Shown: piece after piece, positions 44,333-53,392 of the stretch | Numbering within the stretch: the first letter of the stretch is position 1 | Layout of the letters: the number at the start of each line of letters is the position of its first letter | Assembly: GCF_021390515.1 (NCBI RefSeq) | Contig: NZ_JAJUXI010000002.1 | Span: 744,001 to 808,000 of the forward strand | Direction: 5' to 3' | Source of the DNA: Dyadobacter sp. CY326 | GTDB taxonomy: Bacteria; Bacteroidota; Bacteroidia; Cytophagales; Spirosomataceae | Length of the DNA: 64,000 bases | The notes under the pieces: generated by a model | Told to the model about the DNA's origin: nothing | What the model saw: the letters and a program-made list of their open reading frames with translations, nothing else | Database searches by the model: none | Translations under genes and position numbers: made by a program

Positions 44333-47300
44333 ATGAATAAATTCATTCGGGGAATTGTGGGCTTTTCTTTGAAAAACCGCTTTTTCATATTCTTTATGAC
44401 GGGCCTGCTGATTATCGCGGGGATCGTTAGTTATCGTGACACACCGCTGGAAGCATTTCCGGATGTCACTAATACACAGATCATTATCGTTACCCAATGG
44501 AATGGCCGCAGCGCGGAGGAAATCGAGCGCTTTGTGACAGTTCCCATTGAAGTCGCGATGAACTCGGTGCAACAAAAATCCAACGTGCGCAGCACGACCA
44601 TGTTTGGATTGAGCATTATCAAAATCATCTTTGACGATAATGTTGAAGACTTTTTTGCCAGACAACAGGTTAACAATCAACTCCGAAACATTTCATTGCC
44701 CGAAGGCGTGGAGCCGGATGTGCAGCCGCCTTACGGCCCGACCGGCGAGATTTTCCGCTTTACATTAAAAAGCAAGGATCGCGACAGCAGGGAATTGTTG
44801 ACCTTGCACAACTGGATCATTGACAGACAGTTAAGGAGCATTCCGGGCGTTGCTGATGTGGTTGCATTTGGTGGCCGGGAAAAAATTTATGAAGTGCAGG
44901 TCAATCCAACCAAACTCGTAAAATACAACATTACGCCATTGGAAGTTTACCAGGCTGTCACCAAAAGCAATGTCAATGTGGGCGGTGATGTGATTGAAAA
45001 AAATGGCCAGGCTTACGTTGTCCGCGGGATTGGGTTACTGAATTCCATTCCGGACATTGAGAACATTATCGTGGAATTTGTCAAGGATAATCCTGTGCTG
45101 GTCAAGGATGTGGCCGATGTGAAAGAATCAGATATGCCGCGTGTGGGCCAAGTTGGGCTGGATGGAAACGATGATGTTGTGGAAGGCATTGTTGTTCAGC
45201 GCAAGGGCGAAAATCCGAGTGAAGTGCTGGCGCGTATAAAGGATAAGGTTGACGAATTGAACACGAAAATCCTACCGCCGGATGTCAAAATGGTGACGTT
45301 TTATGATCGTGACAATCTCATTGAATTTTGTGCGCACACTGTAAAGCATAACCTGGTGGAAGGCATTGTGCTGGTAACCGTTATCGTCTTCCTGTTCATG
45401 GCCGACTGGCGCACGACGGTCATTGTTTCTATCATCATTCCGCTCGCGCTGCTGTTTGCATTCATGTGCTTGAAAATGAGAGGCATGTCGGCCAACTTGC
45501 TTTCGATGGGCGCTATTGACTTCGGAATTATCATTGACGGAGCAGTTGTGATGGTCGAAGGCATATTCGTAGCGCTCGATCACCTTGCGCATCGCAACGG
45601 AATGGATCGCTATAACAAGCTTTCGAAATTAGGATTGATCAAAAAAACAGGCGGCGAACTCGGAAAGGCCATTTTCTTTTCCAAATTAATCATCATCACC
45701 GCGCTTATCCCGATTTTCAGTTTTCAGAAAGTGGAGGGAAAAATGTTCACGCCTCTGGCTTACACGTTGGGTTTTGCGTTGCTGGGAGCGCTTTTGTACA
45801 CATTGACGCTTGTTCCGGTGCTTTGTTCGATATTGTTGAATAAAAATGTCAGAGAAAAAAGCAATCCAGTCGTTCGCTTCTTCGACAGAAGTGTGATAAA
45901 CGGCTTTGAGTGGTGTTATGCGCGTAAAAAGCTGAGCCTTGTTCTCGCAACGTTATTCTTGGGAATCAGCATGTTTTCTGCAAAATTTTTGGGGACAGAG
46001 TTCTTGCCAACATTGAACGAAGGCGCACTTTGGGTAGAAGCGAAAATGCCAATGAGCAGCTCGCTGAACGAAACCATTAAAATGGTTACCATTTTGCGCG
46101 CCAAGCTCAACGAATTCCCCGAAGTCAATGGCGTTTTGTCCCAAACCGGCCGATCCAACGACGGAACGGACCCATCTGGTTTTTACTATGTTCAAATGCA
46201 GGTGAACCTGAAACCAAAGAACGAGTGGAAACGCAAGATCACGCAGGATCAGCTTATTGAGGAAATGGACAAGAAATTGAAGCAATTCCAGGGCATTAAT
46301 TACAATTATTCACAGCCCATCATCGACAATGTTGCCGAAGCTGTGGCAGGGATGAATGCGAGTAACGCAGTAAAAATTTACGGCGACGATCTTGAAACGC
46401 TGAATGCGAAAGCGGATCAGGTTTTGAATGCGATTAAGGATGTGCCGGGGATCAAGGACGTGGGCATTCTGCGGAACATTGGTCAGCCTGAGATCAGCGT
46501 TATTCTCCACGATCACAAAATGGCGCAATATGGCGTAAGCACCGCTGATGCACAGGCGGTTATAGAAATGGCGATTGGTGGCAAAACGGCTTCCATCTTG
46601 TATGAAGGCGAACGCAAGTTTGACATTCGCCTGCGATACGAACAGCAATATCGCCGCACGGTGGATGACATTCAGCAATTGATGGTTCCTACAATGACGG
46701 GAGGCAAAATTCCATTAAAAGAAATATCCTCGATCCGCACGGTTACAGGGCCCGCATTTGTGTATCGCGACAACAACAAGCGTTTCATAGGCGTGAAATT
46801 CTCTGTGCGCGAACGTGATTTGGGAAGCACGATTGCCGATGCGCAAAACCGCGTGAAGCCGCTGCTCAAATCGCTGCCAAAAGGTTATTCCGTGAACTGG
46901 TCGGGTGAATTTGAGAATCAGGTGCGCGCGACTGCGCGGCTGGGACAAGTCGTTCCAATCAGCTTAATCGGGATTTTTATTTTGCTGTTTATTATGTTCA
47001 GCAATGCAAAAGACGCCGGTTTGGTTTTGATCAATGTTCCTTTCGCGCTCATTGGCGGAATCCTGGCGCTGCACGTGACGCACATGAACTTCGGCATTTC
47101 GGCAGGCGTTGGATTTATTGCGCTTTTCGGGTTATGTGTGCAAAATGGTGTGATCCTGATCTCGGTCTTTAACAAAAATCTTGCTGCACGGATGGCATTG
47201 GACGAAGCAATTCGCGAGGGCGTCAAATCGAGAATCAGACCTGTTATTATGACCGCATTAATGGCTGCAATCGGGCTTTTGCCAGCCGCGACTTCGACCG

Positions 47301-47440
47301 GAATCGGCTCAGAAACGCAGAAACCGTTGGCGATTGTGGTTATAGGGGGCTTAATTACAGCAACCATTCTTACACTGCTAATATTCCCGATCATTTACGG
47401 GTTCTTCAATAAAAAGAAGACAAGGGTGACGGCGGTCTAA
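44333..47440 (+). CDS. Heavy-metal efflux RND permease (CzcA/CusA family)
   Basis: This inner-membrane proton-driven pump has 1035 residues, the expected size, with 12 transmembrane segments in two halves and two large periplasmic loops. It starts FIRGIVGFSLKNRFFIFFMTGLLIIAGIVSYRDTPLEAFPDVTNTQI, a typical HME-RND N terminus. The proton-relay helix is DFGIIIDGAVVMVEG (D396, D402). The family exports divalent (Czc) or monovalent (Cus) metal cations from the periplasm or cytoplasm; the selectivity here is uncertain. It is the third gene of the operon, separated from the adaptor gene by 139 bases of repeats. Confidence 0.95.
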   Translation: MNKFIRGIVGFSLKNRFFIFFMTGLLIIAGIVSYRDTPLEAFPDVTNTQIIIVTQWNGRSAEEIERFVTVPIEVAMNSVQQKSNVRSTTMFGLSIIKIIFDDNVEDFFARQQVNNQLRNISLPEGVEPDVQPPYGPTGEIFRFTLKSKDRDSRELLTLHNWIIDRQLRSIPGVADVVAFGGREKIYEVQVNPTKLVKYNITPLEVYQAVTKSNVNVGGDVIEKNGQAYVVRGIGLLNSIPDIENIIVEFVKDNPVLVKDVADVKESDMPRVGQVGLDGNDDVVEGIVVQRKGENPSEVLARIKDKVDELNTKILPPDVKMVTFYDRDNLIEFCAHTVKHNLVEGIVLVTVIVFLFMADWRTTVIVSIIIPLALLFAFMCLKMRGMSANLLSMGAIDFGIIIDGAVVMVEGIFVALDHLAHRNGMDRYNKLSKLGLIKKTGGELGKAIFFSKLIIITALIPIFSFQKVEGKMFTPLAYTLGFALLGALLYTLTLVPVLCSILLNKNVREKSNPVVRFFDRSVINGFEWCYARKKLSLVLATLFLGISMFSAKFLGTEFLPTLNEGALWVEAKMPMSSSLNETIKMVTILRAKLNEFPEVNGVLSQTGRSNDGTDPSGFYYVQMQVNLKPKNEWKRKITQDQLIEEMDKKLKQFQGINYNYSQPIIDNVAEAVAGMNASNAVKIYGDDLETLNAKADQVLNAIKDVPGIKDVGILRNIGQPEISVILHDHKMAQYGVSTADAQAVIEMAIGGKTASILYEGERKFDIRLRYEQQYRRTVDDIQQLMVPTMTGGKIPLKEISSIRTVTGPAFVYRDNNKRFIGVKFSVRERDLGSTIADAQNRVKPLLKSLPKGYSVNWSGEFENQVRATARLGQVVPISLIGIFILLFIMFSNAKDAGLVLINVPFALIGGILALHVTHMNFGISAGVGFIALFGLCVQNGVILISVFNKNLAARMALDEAIREGVKSRIRPVIMTALMAAIGLLPAATSTGIGSETQKPLAIVVIGGLITATILTLLIFPIIYGFFNKKKTRVTAV

Positions 47441-47441
47441 T

Positions 47442-47464
47442 AAAAGCTCAACAGGTGAGTTTTT
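47442..47464 (+). terminator. Short hairpin terminator after the RND pump gene
   Basis: AAAAGCTCA and TGAGTTTTT form a short stem (one G-T pair) around a 5-base loop, directly after the stop codon, with a T tract. Confidence 0.5.
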
Positions 47465-47576
47465 GATTTTGCCAAACGTGCGGAGCGGGCGGCTGAGGTG
47501 GCGTTTAAAGGTCACTTCGGTCGTCTGCTCTGCTTGGTGTTACTACGGAGGCATTGCATTGCCTATCGCAACCAAG

Positions 47577-49007
47577 TTACTTTCCGTTTTGAAAGGTTAT
47601 CGTGAAAGTTGTTCCCGAACCGAGTTCTGACTGCACGTCAATGCGGCCGTGGTGGGCGTGAATGATGCTCATCGTTGTGGATAATCCGATGCCCATTCCA
47701 TTGTTTTTACCAGTAAAATATGGCTCAAAAATCTTATCCATATGCTCTTCACTGATGCCTGAGCCGTTATCTGCAAAAATTACCTGAATGCTTTCTCCTT
47801 GGCTTTTCGTGGTGATCCGCAAAATGCCCTTGTCCTCTTCCATTGCTTCAATTGCATTGGTTATAATATTGAGGAAGGCCATTTGTAAAGACACGGAATC
47901 GAGCGGCAGTGAAAGCTCTTCTTCTGCAAATTGGTTAACAATTTGAATCCGCTTCAATTGCACACGATCCAATGCTGAACCTATGGCTTGCGAAAGGACT
48001 GAATGCATGGAACTTTCAACCAGCTCAATATCAGCAGAAGTGGACGGCTGTAAAAGCTGCGAAATCAGATCATTGATGCGGTTGCAATTCCTTTTAATGA
48101 TTTGTGTATAGAACTTCTGATCTTCATCGACCAGCTCCATTTCAAGCTGCTCGGCAGACAAATTGACATTGGTTAATGGATTTCTTACTTCGTGTGCTAG
48201 CATGCGCACCAGGCGACCTGTAACCGCCATTTTTTCAGAAAATAACCTTTCCCGCTCCGACTGCTTGCGCGCGGTCATATCATGTAACCTGCCTTGTATA
48301 TACGGATGCTCGTCATCCACTTCCAGTGAAGCGGAAAAAAGACAATATTTCTTGTCTGCATCTTTGGACAGCAATTTGACTTCATAATCATGAATTGGAC
48401 GATCTTTGATTTCGCGCCAAGGAGAATCAAATTGCGCGTCTTCGATCAATTCCAGGATATTTTTCTCCCTCAGCTCTTCTTCCTCGTAGCCAGTAAGCAC
48501 ACTGGCCGAAGTGTTGAAATCAATAATGTTGCCTTCAAGATCACTTATAAACAGGAAATCATTCGACTCTTCAAAAATCCTCCTGTAACGTCGTTCGCTG
48601 TGCTTCAATGCTTTAAGCACGGAAGTCCTTTCCAAAGCGTAACGAATGCTCCTTTCCAGCTTTTCAGCATCAAGCTCGCTTTTGATCAGATAATCGGCAG
48701 CGCCGAGGCGCAATGCTTCGACTGCTATTTTAGTGTCACCTTTTCCGGTCAGCAGAATAATTGGCTCTTCGCATTCAAACTGGCAAGCCAGCTCGATCAG
48801 GTCAATCCCCGTGCTTTCGCCCAACAAATAATCGAACAGATAGAGGTCGTATTTGTTTTCCTTAATGTGATATTTCGCATCCCGAAAGGTGGAACACCAT
48901 GTTATATCAAATTTCCAATTAATCAGTTCATGGAAATATTCGCGTGTCAGAAAGTAATCGTCCTCATCATCGTCTACAAGAAGGACTTTTATGATTTTAT
49001 TGTTCAT
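47577..49007 (-). CDS. REC-PAS sensor histidine kinase (soluble, hybrid)
   Basis: This 476-residue kinase has no transmembrane segment. An N-terminal receiver (1-125; phospho-acceptor D59 in LFDYLLG, Lys in LIKSEL) is followed by a PAS domain (about 138-250, RRIFEESNDFLFISDLEGNIIDFN) and a histidine-kinase core with the H box AHEVRNPLTNVNLSAEQL (H272), and G boxes DNGSGI and GMGIGLSTT. The HEVRNPL type of H box is that of NtrB-like kinases, which matches the NtrC-type regulator gene 30 bases upstream in the same operon. The receiver at the front makes it a signalling relay rather than a classic sensor. Confidence 0.93.
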   Translation of the reverse strand: MNNKIIKVLLVDDDEDDYFLTREYFHELINWKFDITWCSTFRDAKYHIKENKYDLYLFDYLLGESTGIDLIELACQFECEEPIILLTGKGDTKIAVEALRLGAADYLIKSELDAEKLERSIRYALERTSVLKALKHSERRYRRIFEESNDFLFISDLEGNIIDFNTSASVLTGYEEEELREKNILELIEDAQFDSPWREIKDRPIHDYEVKLLSKDADKKYCLFSASLEVDDEHPYIQGRLHDMTARKQSERERLFSEKMAVTGRLVRMLAHEVRNPLTNVNLSAEQLEMELVDEDQKFYTQIIKRNCNRINDLISQLLQPSTSADIELVESSMHSVLSQAIGSALDRVQLKRIQIVNQFAEEELSLPLDSVSLQMAFLNIITNAIEAMEEDKGILRITTKSQGESIQVIFADNGSGISEEHMDKIFEPYFTGKNNGMGIGLSTTMSIIHAHHGRIDVQSELGSGTTFTITFQNGK

Positions 49008-49037
49008 CCAGGTTCTAGCTCAAACGTAACTTTGCAA

Positions 49038-50510
49038 TTAAATGTCAAACTGCTTCATTTTATTGTAAAGTGTTTTTCGGTCAATGTTTAATAACCGCGC
49101 AGCTTTGCTTTTATTGAAGTTGACGTCTCTCAAAACCTGCATAATCATGTCATATTCTGCTTCATTCGCAACCGTCTTCAAGCTGGGTTTTGAATCATCT
49201 CCATCCAATGCTTCGGGTGCGCTCGCAACGCTGCTTATCGTGGAAACGGGCGCAACAGGCTCTTCATCAAGGTCTTTCAGCTTTCTGTAATTAACAATTT
49301 CAAATGGCAGCGATTTTTCTTCAATCAAATCTCCGTCAGAAAGCAATGTCGCACGCTTGATCACGTTTTTCAGCTCTCGCAGGTTACCAGGCCATGAATA
49401 GTTAAGAAAATCATTTTTGACTTCTTCCGAAAATCCTGTCACATTCTTGCCAAGTTCTACATTGGTTGTGTCCAGGAATGTGTTTGCAAAAAGCATCAAA
49501 TCATCCTTCCTGTTTCGCAATGCGGGAACTTCGATCGTAAACTCGTTAAAACGATAATAAAGATCTTCTCTGAACTTGCCGGTTTTGGCGGATTCAAGTA
49601 ACCGTTCGTTACTCGCAACCAATATACGCACGTCCAGGTCAATCTCTTTTGAACCACCAATGCGGCGCATTTTACGCTCCTGTACAACGCGCAGCAACGC
49701 AACCTGAATTTCGTAGGACAAATTGGAAACCTCGTCCAAAAACAATGTTCCGCCGTTTGCCATCTCAAAATGACCGATTTTTGTGTTCAGTGCACCTGTG
49801 AAAGATCCTTTCTCGTGACCGAAAAGCTCACTTCCCGCAAGTTCCTTGGAGATTGCTCCGCAGTCCATGGCGACAAACGGCATATCACGTCTTTTGGAAC
49901 GGTTGTGAATTTCCTGCGCAATCGCCTCCTTACCTGAACCACTTTCACCGTAAATGATCACGCTGAAATTTGTAGGCGCAACCAAATCCACTTGTCTGAA
50001 AAGATTGTCAGAAATATCGCTTTGGCCCATAACGTAGCCAGGCTTTGTGCGCGAATTGCTTCTGCGGGCAGGTTTCACCGTTTCAGATGATCCGCTGCTT
50101 GTTCCGGATGAAACAGAAGTGTATTCATACTCTTCATTTTCCTTGGATTCCGCATCGGCAATGGCCTTTTTAACGGTTACAAGAATTTCATCCGGGAAAA
50201 GAGGCTTTGTAATGTAATCGTAAGCGCCAAGTTTCATTACGCTTACGGCAATTTTGATGTCAGAATAACCTGTAATAATCAAAACAGGCACATTAGGACG
50301 CTTTGTCTTGATCGCAGTCAGCAACTCAGTTCCGGTAATGTCTCCCAACCGGAAATCGGTCATGACCAGGTCAGGCGAAATCGAATCAATTAGCGCAAGG
50401 CCGTCTTTACCATTCTGCGCAGTCTCAACTATGAAATCATTCTTTGATAAAAATCTTTTTAATAAGAAGCAGATATCTGCTTCATCATCGACAACAACTA
50501 TTTTTTTCAT
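49038..50510 (-). CDS. NtrC-family sigma-54-dependent response regulator
   Basis: This 490-residue activator has a receiver domain (1-120; VDDE, phospho-acceptor D52 in MTDFRLGD, Lys in ITKPLF), a Ser/Glu-rich linker (about 122-158), an AAA+ domain with GESGSGKE (188-195) and a sigma-54 contact loop GSFTGA (235-240), where Ser replaces the more common Ala, and a Fis-type helix-turn-helix at the end (VNFNKSKAARLLNIDRKTLYNKMKQF). It lies between rpoN (41 bases upstream) and the kinase gene (30 bases downstream), so the operon encodes sigma factor, activator and kinase together. Confidence 0.95.
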   Translation of the reverse strand: MKKIVVVDDEADICFLLKRFLSKNDFIVETAQNGKDGLALIDSISPDLVMTDFRLGDITGTELLTAIKTKRPNVPVLIITGYSDIKIAVSVMKLGAYDYITKPLFPDEILVTVKKAIADAESKENEEYEYTSVSSGTSSGSSETVKPARRSNSRTKPGYVMGQSDISDNLFRQVDLVAPTNFSVIIYGESGSGKEAIAQEIHNRSKRRDMPFVAMDCGAISKELAGSELFGHEKGSFTGALNTKIGHFEMANGGTLFLDEVSNLSYEIQVALLRVVQERKMRRIGGSKEIDLDVRILVASNERLLESAKTGKFREDLYYRFNEFTIEVPALRNRKDDLMLFANTFLDTTNVELGKNVTGFSEEVKNDFLNYSWPGNLRELKNVIKRATLLSDGDLIEEKSLPFEIVNYRKLKDLDEEPVAPVSTISSVASAPEALDGDDSKPSLKTVANEAEYDMIMQVLRDVNFNKSKAARLLNIDRKTLYNKMKQFDI

Positions 50511-50551
50511 GCCAGGTTATTAGGGCTAAATCCAGTGGTTTCTTACGTTGC

Positions 50552-51994
50552 TTAAATGGTTACTCTTAATCTTGCAGTTGGGATGTTCAATTGTTCCCTA
50601 TATTTGGCAACGGTCCTTCTCGCAACAGAATAGCCCTTTTCGGAGAGCATATCTGTAATTTGCTGATCGTTGTATGGATGACGTTTGTCTTCTGCGCTTA
50701 CTATTTCCCGGATCGCTTCCTGAATTTCCCTGTTGGAAACCTCGGTTCCGTCCTCATTGGTAACGCCTTCTGTGAAAAGATCTTTTAGTAGAACAATCCC
50801 GAAGGGCGTCTGCACATATTTATTGGTGGTAACCCGCGAAACGGTGGAAATGTCCATGTAAATAATTTCCGCGACGTCTTTCAGGATCATTGGCCGGAGC
50901 TTCTTGATGTCTCCTGACTGGAAGTAATCATATTGCAGCCGCACAATGGCTTTCAATGTGCTCAGCATTGTATTTTCACGTTGCTTAATGGCATCAATAA
51001 ACCATTTTGCAGAGTTCATTTTATTTTTAAGAAACTGGTTGGTCGCCTTATCGTTCTTTTGTTCAGCCATTTGGGTAAACAATTTGTTCAAACGCAGGGC
51101 AGGGCTGTTGCCCCATGTAAGCTGCACTTCTATCTCACCATCCTCCGTATACCGCAGCATAAAATCAGGCTTAATGCTTTCGTTAACGATGGAGTCGTTA
51201 CGAAGTCCTGATGCCGGTTTGGGGTTTAGGGTAGTGATCAGCGCAATGGCTTTTTTCAGCGACTCTTCATCCAGACCGGTGATCCGCATGATCTTGTCAT
51301 AATTCCTGGAACCAAGCTCGTCAAATGCGTCGGTCACAATTTTGTAAGCCCATTTCCAAGTGTCGTCCTGATTTTCAATGCGGTTAAGTTGAATCAGCAG
51401 GCATTCTCTGAGGTCATTTGCCGCGATTCCGGCCGGGTCGAGCTGTTGAATGATTTTCAATATCCAGTTGACTTCTTCTGTGTCAATGAACATGCTGTTT
51501 GCAAAAGAAATATCATCAGCAATCACATCGCTCTCACGTCTCAAAAAGCCATCCTCATCTAATGAATCAAGGATAAAATCTGCAATCAGTTGCTGTCTGT
51601 CGTCAAGTCTTAGGAAATGAACTTGCTGTTTGAGGTCGTCGCGGAATGAGATGGTTTCAACCATTGGTCGCGTATAAAGCTCATTATCAGGAGACTGGTT
51701 ATTGGCGTAAGTTTTATAATCTGGAACATCATCATCTCTAAACTCATCCCAGTCATAATAATCCTGCATGCTGTTATCTTCACCCGTGCCCGTATCCGCC
51801 GGATCCTGGAACTCGTCGACCGTATCCTCAGAAGCATTGTCGTCCTTGCCTTCCTCTAAAATAGGATTCTCTTCTAACTCTTCTTTGATTCTTTGTTCCA
51901 ATTCCATTGTTGTCAAATGCAGTAAATTCAGCATCTGAATTTGCAACGGAGAGTATTTCAGGGTCTGTCTTTGCGTCTGCGTCTGTCTTTGCAT
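50552..51994 (-). CDS. rpoN: RNA polymerase sigma-54 factor RpoN
   Basis: This 480-residue alternative sigma factor recognises -24/-12 promoters and needs an AAA+ activator. Region I is the Gln/Leu-rich N terminus (QTQTQRQTLKYSPLQIQMLNLLHLTTMELEQRI), region II is acidic (about 50-90), and region III holds the core-binding part, the HTH (KDVAEIIYMDISTVSRVTTNKYVQTPFG) and the RpoN box ARRTVAKYRE (458-467). It is full length and intact. It is the first gene of an operon with an NtrC-type regulator and a kinase. The 486-base gap upstream should contain its promoter. Confidence 0.97.
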   Translation of the reverse strand: MQRQTQTQRQTLKYSPLQIQMLNLLHLTTMELEQRIKEELEENPILEEGKDDNASEDTVDEFQDPADTGTGEDNSMQDYYDWDEFRDDDVPDYKTYANNQSPDNELYTRPMVETISFRDDLKQQVHFLRLDDRQQLIADFILDSLDEDGFLRRESDVIADDISFANSMFIDTEEVNWILKIIQQLDPAGIAANDLRECLLIQLNRIENQDDTWKWAYKIVTDAFDELGSRNYDKIMRITGLDEESLKKAIALITTLNPKPASGLRNDSIVNESIKPDFMLRYTEDGEIEVQLTWGNSPALRLNKLFTQMAEQKNDKATNQFLKNKMNSAKWFIDAIKQRENTMLSTLKAIVRLQYDYFQSGDIKKLRPMILKDVAEIIYMDISTVSRVTTNKYVQTPFGIVLLKDLFTEGVTNEDGTEVSNREIQEAIREIVSAEDKRHPYNDQQITDMLSEKGYSVARRTVAKYREQLNIPTARLRVTI

Positions 51995-52333
51995 ATAGCA
52001 ACCAAGGGTAAAATATTAGAATTCTTAAAGTTTAAATTTACGATTCTTTATTCAATCTATCTTCAACCAACGGCGCGATAATAAAGATTGCGTACTAATT
52101 TCCACAGACTGAGTATAAATCTCAGACTGCGGTGAAAATACAAAAAAACGTCTTTTCAGTGTGTTGTATCTGCGGTTTGCAATTTGTCCATTGAACGGTG
52201 CCAATTATACCGATGGCTCCCGAACGCCTAAAAATATATATCCAATGACAACTGCCAATAATTCACGGAGTTAATTCGAAATTGCCGTATAACATTTCCG
52301 ATTTAATTTACAAAAAGGAACGTTGAGTGAGCG

Positions 52334-52375
52334 GTAAAAACCGCCTGAGTTTACGTAAAACTGGCGGTGTTTTTA
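52334..52375. other. Long imperfect hairpin in the rpoN upstream region
   Basis: GTAAAAACCGCC and GGCGGTGTTTTTAC form an outer stem with one bulged base, and AGTTTACGTAAAACT extends it inward. The T run within the arm could act as a terminator on either strand. No gene ends directly at it. Confidence 0.5.
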
Positions 52376-52430
52376 CAGACGTATAGTTAACCTAACAAAT
52401 TTCTTGCCGTCATAGCGTTATAACGCAAAG

Positions 52431-52453
52431 AACCCTTCGTTACGGAAGGGTTC
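52431..52453 (-). terminator. Terminator of the small minus-strand gene at 52481-52780
   Basis: GAACCCTTC/GAAGGGTTC makes a 9-base-pair stem with a 5-base loop, 28 bases beyond the stop codon, followed on the minus strand by a short T run. Confidence 0.6.
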
Positions 52454-52480
52454 GGCAAATATCTGAAATAACAATAATGC

Positions 52481-52780
52481 CTAAGCCAGACTCGGCGGCG
52501 TGTCGTCTGTTTTTTTCTTTACCCACCGTAATCCTTTAAGAAGCAGTTCCCTGCCTTCGGGCACACCGTGTTTTACGATCACATTTTTTACGACCAATGG
52601 AACAACAAAGTTCAATGGTGGCGGCAATCTGCGCAACGCTGTTTTTGCCAATAGCGCATTGACGCCAAGTTCAAGCGTCTTGCCGGTTTTTGTATCGGGA
52701 GCAGTCAAAAACATTTCCTTAACGTAATTCACGGTGCTTTCGATCGGCCTGCTATCGGGGTTTGTTGATGATGTTTTCAT
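52481..52780 (-). CDS. Small hypothetical protein
   Basis: This 99-residue basic protein lacks a signal peptide. The central part (about 40-70, LGVNALLAKTALRRLPPPLNFVVPLVVKNVIVKHG) is weakly hydrophobic and could lie along a membrane; the tail is charged (LKGLRWVKKKTDDTPPS). I do not recognise the family. It follows a YtxH-like gene on the same strand, 54 bases away, and ends at a terminator, so the two may form a small stress-related operon. Confidence 0.65.
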   Translation of the reverse strand: MKTSSTNPDSRPIESTVNYVKEMFLTAPDTKTGKTLELGVNALLAKTALRRLPPPLNFVVPLVVKNVIVKHGVPEGRELLLKGLRWVKKKTDDTPPSLA

Positions 52781-52834
52781 ATTGGATGAAGCATATAAAA
52801 TTCGGGCGCAATTGCTCGCGCCCGAATGTCCTTA

Positions 52835-53122
52835 TTATGAATATCTGTTGATTTCTTGTTTAGCTTCGTCGGTATACTCATCAGCTTTGTCAAGAGCTGC
52901 TTCTTTGTATTCCTCGCCTTCTTTTTTCACCTGGCCTGCAACACTAGCAACTTTCTCTTTGCTCTTTTCAAGCGCATCAATCAGGTCAGTTGCCAGGCTA
53001 TTTGTTTTTTTCTTAATTTTTTTACGCGTTTGATTTCCTTCTTCAGGAGCAAATAGTAACCCAATGATTGCTCCAACCGCTGCTGCCGTTACGATTCCCC
53101 AAAATGCTTTATTACCATTCAT
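52835..53122 (-). CDS. YtxH domain-containing protein
   Basis: This 95-residue protein has an N-terminal hydrophobic helix with the YtxH signature FWGIVTAAAVGAIIGLLFAPEEGNQTRKKIKKK (about 7-40) and a long charged amphipathic helix (about 41-95, rich in Lys, Glu and Ala). YtxH-type proteins are membrane-anchored general-stress proteins of unknown mechanism. It is followed by the small hypothetical gene at 52481. Family assignment rests on the GLLFAPEEG motif. Confidence 0.85.
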   Translation of the reverse strand: MNGNKAFWGIVTAAAVGAIIGLLFAPEEGNQTRKKIKKKTNSLATDLIDALEKSKEKVASVAGQVKKEGEEYKEAALDKADEYTDEAKQEINRYS

Positions 53123-53392
53123 ACCGTTAACTCGTTTTATGTGAAAGATTTCATTTACACCGTTTCAATACAAAATCCTGTACCAAAGGCCTGGCGCATG
53201 CAATGGGGATAAACATTCTACACATTAACCTGACAAATTATCATTCTGAATTCGCCGTAAACTGGCTTTCAGGGCCTTAATGGCAGGATTATTGTAATTA
53301 AACGGTCGACACGCTCACCATAAAAATAAAGAACACTTTTGACTACAACTCTCCTAATCGATGAACGAAAATTATATTTCTGACACAGCGCT

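Larger units (their letters stand above)
51995..52480. other. Structured non-coding region upstream of rpoN
   Basis: These 486 bases between two minus-strand genes have no credible reading frame. They hold three inverted repeats: the long hairpin at 52334-52375, the 12-base palindrome GCGTTATAACGC at 52415-52426, and the terminator of the next gene at 52431-52453. The rpoN promoter must lie here. A small RNA gene is possible but unproven. Confidence 0.55.

Noticed and set aside
48390..49091. Open frame of 233 codons on the plus strand across the kinase gene
   Set aside because: It runs antisense through a well-supported kinase gene, has low-complexity Phe/Ile-rich composition and no recognisable domain.
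53181..53205. Sigma-54-type promoter upstream of the single-domain response regulator
   Set aside because: GG-N10-GC spacing is met, but the -12 part is ATGC rather than TTGC and it is 190 bases from the gene; a chance match is likely.
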